This document shows, in pieces, positions 59,701 to 64,000 of a DNA stretch of 64,000 bases (its first letter is position 1; each line of letters opens with the position of its first letter). This DNA comes from Bolinopsis microptera (Eukaryota > Ctenophora > Tentaculata > Lobata > Bolinopsidae), in assembly GCF_026151205.1 (NCBI RefSeq), contig NC_087083.1, positions 2,928,536-2,992,535 of the forward strand. Direction: 5' to 3'. The translations under genes and the position numbers were made by a program. Under the pieces are notes generated by a model. The model saw nothing but the letters and a program-made list of their open reading frames with translations, made no database searches and had not been told where the DNA came from.

Positions 59701-62409
59701 ACCATTTTGTAAATCTTTAAAAAAAAACGATTAAAAAGCTTATACGTCAATTTTGTGTTCAACAGGAGTGATGCTGATGTATCCTTCTTCCAAATATTCA
59801 AGAAAGTCGATGTTTGTATCGGGTGGTCTTCTCGAACTCGACATTGTCTTCGGGAACTGTAAATTGATCAGAAATAGTCACAATCACAAATATTATTAAT
59901 TACTAATTACTTATTACAAATGTTATTAATTACTTTTTCAACTGCCAGCGCCGATATCGTTACCCTTCATCCTTGCTTAATTTATAAACAATGTTTATAA
60001 TGTATTGAGTTTTGGTATCAATTTGAATAACCATTCTAACCGTTATTGTCATAGACATCTCGAATAATGTGCCCACGTTGGCTGCGATTCCCGTCGGAGG
60101 TTGCTTGCTGACATCTGAGTAACAATAGATTAACAAACTTTGTATTTTAAAATTCCTTATTGATGATGTGATAAATCATCAACAACAAGTCCACAAATAT
60201 GTTTTATTTCGCCATAATTTCCTTTTCTTGAGATCGCGCATGTCTTACAGTATTCATCGTATTATTTAATTAGTAGTAAGGATTTACAGTTTTATAAAGG
60301 TACCGTTAAAAATTCACCTGGTAAAATTTGTGGAAAAAAATCATTCACTAAATTTAATCACTAACATATTTGGTAGATGTCGACTGCCTGCTCAGAAGGC
60401 AGCAGGATATTGTTTGAGCAGGAAACCATGCACCGGTACCTTCCCTCGTTGGTAGTTTCGAACTTCGCTATTTTATACATGATATCCGAGTACACAGCGC
60501 TGTCATTCCTTGTCAACGTCATGTTCACTGAAAATTGTTCTCTAAAGCTAAATTAATCAGCGTTCACCAATAAAAATTACTTTCAGTTACGGCTACTGTG
60601 CTAATAGTAATCGCGTTTTGTGGAGCTTGTCAACACCCACTTACTCAATATGGAGCGAGTTTGTGGATTCTGGTGGGGAGATGTGGCATATGTGTTTACT
60701 TTAAACTTGACACATGATCAATCCATGTATGGTACAACTGCATGGATTGATAACTGCATGGATTGATCACGTGTCATCTTTCAGGTAAACAAATATGTCT
60801 CACTTCCCCACGAAAATCCACATCTATAAATTTATAAATACCGTAATTAATCTCAGGTGTCTGAAATTTAACAGCGTCTCCCCAACTGTTACATGTTGAA
60901 AGTGGTTTCAATTCCGCCTGAAACAGTTAATTATTTAGCACGCACAAATTTATACGTGCAGTATTGATAATGATAGTATTATGGCTACTTTCCGTGTAAA
61001 TTAATCACAGCTTCGCATGCGTTAATTGTAACCAAAAAAGTAAATAAATCTAACTAAAAAGTAAGTTATAGTTATTAAAAAGTAAGTTATAGTTACCGTG
61101 TCGTCTAACAAGGCGCTGGCAGTAGGTCCTGCCACGCAGAATTGTTTTGATCCGTCCACCTCCACATATAGCTGCCCATATTTCTCACTCCATGTTGTTG
61201 TAAATTTATTTTTAGCACAGTCTTTTGTCATTATTAAACCAGTCCCATCGGCTGCCTTCTTATCACTGAGCTGAGAGTGATAAGAGATTGCAGAGGGACA
61301 GTGGCGTAACGTTACGCCACTGCAGAGGGAGCAGATTAATCATAATAAATTGAAATATAATCCCTGAGCTGTGCGCACTGCTGGTGTTGTGTGTGTTATA
61401 TTCACTTCGAGCGTTTTGTTAAAAAATAAAGTTGGTGTTTGAGAATTAAGTTATCTTTTCAAAATGTTATTTAATTCGTGATATCTATAAGTAGATATTC
61501 GACAAAAGAAAAGTTCTTACTCCGAAGCAGAGACCAGACAAGCTGTGAAAAATGTAATCAGTGTTTACTCGGTAAAACTTGTCTTGTATATCTGAATAGT
61601 GAATAATTGTAATTATTATTACTGAAGAATGATCATAGCGTACATGAGTAGCTGCTCACCACTGCTGACCACCTGTACATGAGTAGCTGCTCACCACTGC
61701 TGACCACCTGTTATACAACATTAAAATAGAGCATTGAAATGGTGAATATACAGGGTGGCCCATACAGGGTCACTTTATTCGTATCAGAATTGCTCAAAAA
61801 TTTCAGAAAATATAGATATGGGTCAAACTTAGATTTCCTAATTACGTGAGTTATTAAAGGGTTGCATGTGGGACGTGGGTAGTTACTTCTGGGCCACCCT
61901 GTATGTTAATTATATCAGTATAGCATTAAATAGCATATTTAGCGGTCTAAGTATGATTTGACTACGTACATTAAATGTGATTATACAAGTTTGGTATCAA
62001 TGTTATCATGCATCTGATGGATAAACTTTTGGAGAAATCACTAACCTGCACATGCCCCAAAGATAACCAGATCGTTTTCGAAAGTGGGATTGCTCTTAGG
62101 TTTTAGACAGAGGGTTTTTTCCTTTAAGTTGATCATCTTGAAACTTACCCCACCAGCTAAAGAGGTTATGGAGTATGGTGAGTTAATTTATTGATAGTCC
62201 ATCAAAATGAGACAAGATTAAACATATTAAACAAATTGTTCATGTTTAAAAGAAGGTTGCCGTACTCTTTGCTGTTTCATCGAAGAGGATGCTAACAGGG
62301 TAAACTGCTGAAGCGGACTTGCTCGACATCCTACACACCAGAGTGTACGGTGCTCCTTGTACTACTTCTATCTTCGAGGTTTTCACTTCTAGATCTCCAA
62401 ATAATATAT
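41346..62409 (-). CDS. Large Ig-like / SRCR / Ly6-uPAR extracellular protein, 30 exons, 5' incomplete
   Basis: All phases agree across 30 exons: 62266-62409, 62046-62156, 61521-61542, 61097-61265, 60842-60917, 60366-60527, 60041-60114, 59746-59856, 59397-59544, 59134-59240, 58547-58736, 57940-58067, 57510-57652, 56538-56647, 53403-53494, 52977-53081, 52066-52222, 51206-51300, 50920-51022, 50341-50560, 49668-49828, 49199-49330, 48868-48962, 48433-48507, 47801-48005, 47443-47624, 46336-47159, 45846-46030, 42490-42900, 41346-41896. They give 1,761 residues and a stop. The first exon starts in phase 1, so the N-terminus lies beyond the array at 62.4 kb or outside the window. Order: Ig-like domains (about 1-1105), SRCR1 (1239-1336), SRCR2 (1343-1441), a beta-rich domain (1442-1578) and a Ly6/uPAR domain (1618-1709). 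No transmembrane segment is visible, so it is likely secreted, or anchored by missing parts. A recognition or adhesion role is an inference from the domains. Confidence 0.85.
41912..42340 (-). repeat. 12-bp branch-site-like array
   Basis: On the minus strand the unit is CTGGTTACTAAC. About 17 units keep the full TACTAAC branch-site consensus; the rest are TTATTAAC or TTACCAGC variants. The last TACTAAC ends about 17 bases before the exon-30 acceptor AG. Confidence 0.9.
42490..42900 (-). CDS. Exon 29: unassigned beta-rich extracellular domain
   Basis: Residues 1442-1578 (QTIKLDEKYMYYVENKTF, GWIMMTGTTVRYSC, GIFEIFKTPKRIEVQFQK, GCDLEEQAYGFTFLSDAY). The alternating pattern and the F...T...A.IGL / G.FEI / I.V.F / YGFTF spacing faintly recall the farnesoic-acid-O-methyltransferase-like extracellular domain, but I am not sure. 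Several N-glycosylation sites (NKT, NQS, NYT). Its acceptor is the exon-proximal copy of the 49-bp array. Confidence 0.8.
42896..45588 (-). repeat. 49-bp array of 3' splice-site copies, about 55 units
   Basis: On the minus strand each unit reads TGTTAACCCTTTCTGTTGCAG|CACTGAGCACAACC (given here as two pieces), then AAATATTGTGTTGC. It repeats the polypyrimidine tract, AG and first exonic bases of exon 29 (GCAG|CACAGAGCAC). The real acceptor is the exon-proximal copy. Units are nearly identical (a few GTGCTCAAT, AACGCAAT and TTAATAGC changes). Confidence 0.97.
45846..47159 (-). CDS. Exons 27-28: two SRCR domains
   Basis: Exon 27 (46,336-47,159) holds a spacer, then SRCR1: WGVICDLDWDTPDATVFCNS, VWLSNMTCSGAEPSLYTC, CGKNSYAGVQCF, with the expected cysteine pattern. 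SRCR2 starts LKLIGDYDWVHH and reads NDQWGSVCSATPW. After the phase-2 intron it continues in exon 28 (45,846-46,030) as LTASAVCFQLGLGYGEA, then PLIWLDEAELEAKWDS. SRCR2 keeps its first two cysteines but lacks the later C.G.E...C set, so it is degenerate. SRCR domains usually bind ligands outside the cell. Confidence 0.9.
47443..48962 (-). CDS. Exons 23-26: Ig-like segment before the SRCR domains
   Basis: Exon 23 (GEDWGEIYVIKITAQPN), exon 24 (NSNPSYLPADWQWCQSDDN), exon 25 (VCWDHNTPPGVFAYDE, GHFYWAKITYD) and exon 26 (LCSTNKDVKFQKF, SFSLNCATNKKFIK). Exon 23 joins exon 24 in phase 0. Beta-strand-like patterns with C/W pairs suggest Ig-like folding, but no clean match to one domain type is claimed. 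Confidence 0.75.
48024..48125. repeat. 11-bp array (CAATAATTGTT)n
   Basis: About nine copies, beginning some 20 bases upstream of the exon-25 acceptor (48,005) in the intron. Confidence 0.85.
49199..50560 (-). CDS. Exons 20-22: Ig-like domain with Thr/Glu insert
   Basis: Exon 20 carries GAQLRITCNVKSNKEV (first cysteine). Exon 21 carries IKWIKKEGDGTKEITF (core tryptophan), then a low-complexity insert (TPEKRTEETKTEETKEETST). Exon 22 carries ALTDAYHGSNVGCSATF (second cysteine). The insert splits the domain between strands. Confidence 0.83.
50225..50340 (-). repeat. Degenerate TATGTAATT array at a donor site
   Basis: The intron after exon 20 begins GTATGTAATTAAAAATATGT and goes on repeating TATGTAAT/ATATGTAA motifs, so the unit matches the donor's own intronic bases. 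Confidence 0.7.
50589..50830. mobile_element. piggyBac-like MITE with TTAA target site
   Basis: Perfect 17-bp inverted ends (GGGGGCATACACCAAAT) lie between TTAA on both sides (50,585-50,588 and 50,831-50,834). The 242-bp element has no coding capacity. It sits in the intron between exons 19 and 20 of the large gene. Confidence 0.8.
50920..51300 (-). CDS. Exons 18-19: Ig-like domain
   Basis: Exon 18 reads HQQIITCRVTVPGDGD then TVVWIAST. Exon 19 reads GNNTGEVTSKAIKENNVEYM then FTFQTPLVPF. The C...VVWI pair is the B-C strand core of an Ig domain. A (CTA)n microsatellite (51,133-51,181) lies in the intron between them. Confidence 0.82.
51133..51181. repeat. (CTA)n microsatellite
   Basis: About 16 trinucleotide copies in the intron between exons 18 and 19. 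Confidence 0.95.
52066..53494 (-). CDS. Exons 15-17: canonical Ig domain
   Basis: Exon 15 AVPGSDVAITCHAKDATI, exon 16 FVWYKDGASYKGDAKQ...DVTIEWLG, exon 17 VAKEQEGTFYCAVVFQ. The C, VWYKDG and E.GTFYC motifs are the classic Ig core. Phase 0 at both internal junctions. Confidence 0.88.
52430..52970. repeat. 30-bp array, about 18 copies
   Basis: The unit is AAAAGTTTCTGATCTTAAAG then AAAAATAATA, with GAATGAA variants. It directly abuts the exon-16 donor (the intron begins GTAATTCAGAAACC). The Lys-rich (+) and Phe-rich (-) frames are artefacts. Confidence 0.93.
53095..53190. repeat. 26-27-bp array, 3-4 copies
   Basis: Repeats of ATTGAATAATTGATTTATAG in the intron between exons 15 and 16, starting about 15 bases from the exon-16 acceptor. 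Confidence 0.8.
53562..53678. mobile_element. 117-bp inverted-repeat element (MITE-like)
   Basis: Perfect 21-bp ends starting TTAGTCGGTAATATTATGGG. Non-coding. It lies between the exon-15 acceptor and the G-rich array. Confidence 0.78.
53685..56385. repeat. G-rich array, about 70 copies, variable G runs
   Basis: The unit is GTATTGTTAAAGCGGGGTGT then GAGGTGGT plus 5-23 G. The intronic bases just before exon 15 (CACCTCACACCCCTCTTTAAC on the transcribed strand, in pieces) are a diverged unit. In the direction of transcription it is a 2.7-kb pyrimidine-rich tract nearly free of AG. The plus strand could form many G-quadruplexes. The Val-Lys-Ala-Gly frames are artefacts. Confidence 0.95.
56538..58067 (-). 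CDS. Exons 12-14: Ig-like domain without cysteine pair
   Basis: Exon 12 EAFVSATISYPTGGGV then TAEWFT, exon 13 YTETEVEVGGVKEIQKAYGN, exon 14 LKVGTAQIEQKYMLKVTYGE. The tryptophan core is kept, but the B- and F-strand cysteines are absent. The intron between exons 13 and 14 holds an inverted-repeat transposon and a poly-G run. Confidence 0.82.
56740..57380. mobile_element. Inverted-repeat transposon beside a poly-G run
   Basis: Ends at 56,783-56,817 and 57,338-57,374 (TTCACCCTGATTTTTTTGTG, then AAACTTGGTTTCGAGA) are near-perfect inverted repeats. They extend, after a 22-bp gap on one side, into GACCGGTGACCGAACTT. The left end abuts a 43-base G run and the right end a C7 run. The roughly 600-bp element has no recognisable transposase. 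It is in the intron between exons 13 and 14. Confidence 0.78.
57780..57929. repeat. Dispersed repeat, copy 2
   Basis: Partner of 11,219-11,372, ending 10 bases before the exon-12 donor at 57,939. Confidence 0.7.
58053..58382 (-). repeat. 41-bp array of 3' splice-site copies, about 8 units
   Basis: On the minus strand every unit carries TTTTTCTTCAG|ATATAGAGAAACAACC, the acceptor and first bases of exon 12 (57,940-58,067). The used acceptor is the exon-proximal copy. Confidence 0.9.
58547..59240 (-). CDS. Exons 10-11: canonical Ig domain
   Basis: Exon 10 MTFNKNEIITGLDNEDATTV then CYGYSTTSATSAWLVK; exon 11 VGDPTAEILFKTSNGNFDIE, then VTLKKVSQKDIGNYTCWIEF. The D.G.Y.C motif and the C-W pair are diagnostic. 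Confidence 0.88.
58755..59015. repeat. 9-bp array (AGCATATTT)n
   Basis: About 29 copies with CATACTTAG and CATATTCAG variants, in the intron just upstream of exon 11 (the acceptor is about 15 bases away). The Tyr-Ala-Lys and Leu-Asn-Met frames are artefacts. Confidence 0.95.
59397..60114 (-). CDS. Exons 7-9: Ig-like domain without cysteines
   Basis: Exon 7 VSKQPPTGIAANVGTLFEMS, exon 8 (FPKTMSSSRRPPDTN ... GYISITPVEHKID) and exon 9 WSEETATVTAAFKVTTLEQG then DYALRLNFTKIGG. The layout resembles exons 12-14: both start ..KQPP and lack the cysteine pair. This suggests an ancient duplication of a two-domain unit. Confidence 0.8.
60366..60917 (-). CDS. Exons 5-6: Ig-like domain
   Basis: Exon 5 AELKPLSTCNSWGDAVKF then EINY. 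Exon 6 VNMTLTRNDSAVYSDIMYKI, then TTNEGRYRCMVSCSNN. The N.EG.Y.C motif marks the F strand of an Ig domain. Confidence 0.85.
60661..60822. mobile_element. Imperfect inverted-repeat element
   Basis: About 39-bp ends (TGTGGATTCTGGTGGGGAGA and TCCCCACGAAAATCCACA) at roughly 80% match. A nested CATGGATTGAT inverted pair lies in the centre. Intron between exons 5 and 6. Confidence 0.65.
61097..61265 (-). CDS. Exon 4: cysteine-containing Ig-like segment
   Basis: Encodes DKKAADGTGLIMTKDCAKNK, TTTWSEKYGQLYVEVDG, QFCVAGPTASALLDDT. It joins the 22-base exon 3 in phase 2 through the acceptor CTCAGCTCAG at 61,266. An upstream AG in the same tract would break the frame. Confidence 0.82.
61291..61330. mobile_element. 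Minimal 24-bp hAT-like element with 8-bp duplication
   Basis: CAGTGGCGTAACG meets its complement TTACGCCACTG head to head (61,299-61,322), with nothing between. Both sides carry CAGAGGGA (61,291-61,298 and 61,323-61,330), an exact 8-bp target duplication. CAGTGGCGTA ends and 8-bp duplications are typical of hAT elements. Confidence 0.75.
61521..61542 (-). CDS. Exon 3: 22-base microexon
   Basis: Flanked by TTTTTCACAG and GTAAGAAC. It codes for the end of an Ala codon, CLVSAS and the start of Asp, bridging GACA (exon 2) to DKKAAD (exon 4). Without it the phases of exons 2 and 4 do not agree; with it they do. Confidence 0.65.
61751..61901. mobile_element. mariner-like MITE
   Basis: Ends CAGGGTGGCCCA and TGGGCCACCCTG are perfect inverted repeats with TA on both sides. 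The 151-bp element is non-coding. Intron between exons 2 and 3 of the large gene. Confidence 0.8.
62046..62409 (-). CDS. Exons 1-2 (first seen): Ig-like domain
   Basis: Exon 1 ILFGDLEVKTSKIEVVQG, PYTLVCRMSSKSASAVYPVS; exon 2 GGVSFKMINLKEKTLCLKPK, NDLVIFGACA. The two cysteines fit Ig B and F strands. Exon 1 begins in phase 1, so at least one further exon lies upstream. Confidence 0.83.
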
Positions 62410-62856
62410 CTGGGGCATAAGACAGGTTATAATATATCTGGGGCATAAGACAGGTTATAATATATCTGGGGCATAAGACAGGTTATAATATGTCTGGGGC
62501 ATAAGACAGGTTATAATATATCTGGGGCATAAGACAGGTTATAATATATCTGGGGCATAAGACAGGTTATAATATGTCTGGGGCATAAGACAGGTTATAA
62601 TATATCTGGGGCATAAGGCAGGTTATAATGTATCTGGGGCATAAGGCAGGTTATAATGTATCTGGGGCATAAGACAGGTTATAATATATCTGGGGCATAA
62701 GACAGGTTATAATATGTCTGGGGCATAAGACAGGTTATAATATATCTGGGGCATAAGACAGGTTATAATATATCTGGGGCATAAGACAGGTTATAATATA
62801 TCTGGGGCATAAGACAGGTTATAATATATCTGGGGCATAAGACAGGTTATAATATG
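62401..62856 (-). repeat. 28-bp array of 3' splice-site copies, about 16 units
   Basis: On the minus strand each unit reads AACCTGTCTTATGCCCCAG|ATATATTAT (in two pieces), repeating the acceptor and first bases of exon 1 (62,266-62,409). The real acceptor is the exon-proximal copy. Confidence 0.92.
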
Positions 62857-63109
62857 TTAAAGAAGCTTCAAACGAGTGAAGAAAAGTGTGTCAAACAGTA
62901 TATATACATTCAATTAAATGGCAGAGCACAATCAAATTTTAAGTGTTCATGTTGCAATTGGCAGAGCACAATTCATTGCTACCAGGTTATAATATGTACT
63001 TGGATCTTATTAAACTACATGTACATTCGGAAAAAAACCGTGTTATAGCGAGGCGTTTTATATGGATAGGTATTACTGTTTAATTGGTAATCTTTATATA
63101 TTTTTGATT

Positions 63110-63440
63110 CTAAATGTTTCTAAAATTGTGGAATAAACTGATACATAAGACCTAAGATACAATAGCTGATACCTAAGATGGCGACTTTAGCTGGGGGTGT
63201 TTCTAAAATTGTGGAATAAACTGATACATAAGACCTAAGATACAATAGCTGATACCTAAGATGGCGACTTTAGCTGGGGGTGTTTCTAAAATTGTGGAAT
63301 AAACTGATACATAAGCACTAAGATACAATAGCTGATACCTAAGATGGCGACTTTAGCTGGGGGTGTTTCTAAAATTGTGGAATAAACTGATACATAAGAA
63401 CTAAGATACAATAGCTGATACCTAAGATGGCGAGGGGAGG
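63110..63440. repeat. 83-bp tandem repeat, 4 copies
   Basis: The unit contains TTCTAAAATTGTGGAATAAA and CTGATACCTAAGATGGCGAC. The last copy runs into the start of the LINE-like segment at GATGGCGAGGGGAGG. Confidence 0.9.
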
Positions 63441-64000
63441 GTCATGTTCAGTTTCATTTTGAACTGATCCGTTTCAAGGTCCTGTAATATGGGCCAGGGC
63501 TCGGTCTAGACTCTAGATCGAGCTTAGACCGTCCGTGCGTGGTGAAGAGCCACATCCTGCACGAGGTGACCCTGCTAGACCGGCATGTCATTGAAGAATC
63601 CGACTGTCTGGGTCAACTAAACACGGCGGATCTAGAGGAGCACATACCTCGAAAAACAAGCCGGGTTTATGAAGACCTGCACCCGTGATTGTACCTACTG
63701 ATGAGGGTATTGGATTATAGTGTCACATCCAGGTTGCAGTGGCGCCGTGCCTGGAACAATGTCTAGCCATTAGACAAAATCCCCCCTCACTTTTATGATG
63801 ACACACGATAACAGCACTAGGGTTCAAGCCCCTAACTACTCAGTGGCAGCTAGCTCCCTGTATGACGGGCCCTCCCTAAAACCCCCGGGAGGGGTGGGTC
63901 CTGATAGTTGCAGCAACCCTGTTACTACCCTTTTAGTTCGTAGGAAAACCCCTTTTCAGGTTAGCACCTTCAACTGTAGGACTCTCAACCCTGTATCACG
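63440..64000 (+). mobile_element. 5' end of a LINE (non-LTR retrotransposon)
   Basis: GC-richer than its surroundings, with a non-coding leader of about 355 bases followed by an open frame. The element runs off the window. Confidence 0.75.
63795..64000 (+). CDS. LINE ORF, start of AP-type endonuclease, partial
   Basis: From ATG 63,795 the frame is open to the window end. After about 45 residues of linker it reads LLVRRKTPFQVSTFNCRTLN then PVS. The (V/I)STFN.RTLN string is the usual first strand of the apurinic-type endonuclease that nicks target DNA for LINEs. The reverse transcriptase would lie further right. Family not determined. Confidence 0.72.
   Translation, partial: MMTHDNSTRVQAPNYSVAASSLYDGPSLKPPGGVGPDSCSNPVTTLLVRRKTPFQVSTFNCRTLNPVS

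Overview
The window is nuclear DNA from an animal, probably a marine invertebrate; I cannot place it more closely. It has intron-rich genes with GT-AG introns, an actin-binding-LIM-like gene, a secreted/surface protein with Ig-like, SRCR and Ly6/uPAR-type domains, TTAGGG-type telomeric repeats, and LTR, LINE, MULE, hAT, mariner and piggyBac-like elements. About 24 of the 64 kb is tandem repeat. Most of the long open frames in the window are products of these arrays, not genes.

Layout. 0-4.7 kb: a broken MULE transposase copy, a telomere-like array, a poly-G run and a 20-bp minisatellite. 4.76-10.2 kb (+): a small gene for a 78-residue secreted basic peptide, with a TATA box and arrays in its introns. 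10.8-15.4 kb: a telomeric-repeat element with inverted ends, a large foldback, and a complete-ended but internally deleted LTR retrotransposon (-). 16.5-23.7 kb (-): a four-LIM-domain gene whose introns are full of minisatellites. 24-41 kb: no gene recognised; small inverted-repeat elements, a 6-kb 24-bp satellite and a 1.4-kb 31-bp satellite. 41.3-62.4 kb (-): one large gene. I traced 30 exons whose phases all agree, giving at least 1,761 residues with the N-terminus outside the window: Ig-like domains, then two SRCR domains, then an unassigned beta-rich domain, then a Ly6/uPAR domain. 63.4-64 kb (+): the 5' end of a LINE.

The most striking observation is that many minisatellites in the two large genes are copies of the gene's own splice sites. 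A 29-bp array (about 103 copies) repeats a 5' splice site, a 60-bp array repeats another 5' splice site, and 49-bp (about 55 copies), 41-bp, 31-bp and 28-bp arrays repeat 3' splice sites. A 12-bp array repeats a TACTAAC branch site, and a 69-bp array repeats the coding end with its stop codon. In each splice-site array the real site lies at the exon-proximal edge. This suggests that exon-intron borders seed tandem arrays in this genome, and that the splicing machinery must choose one site among dozens of near-identical copies.
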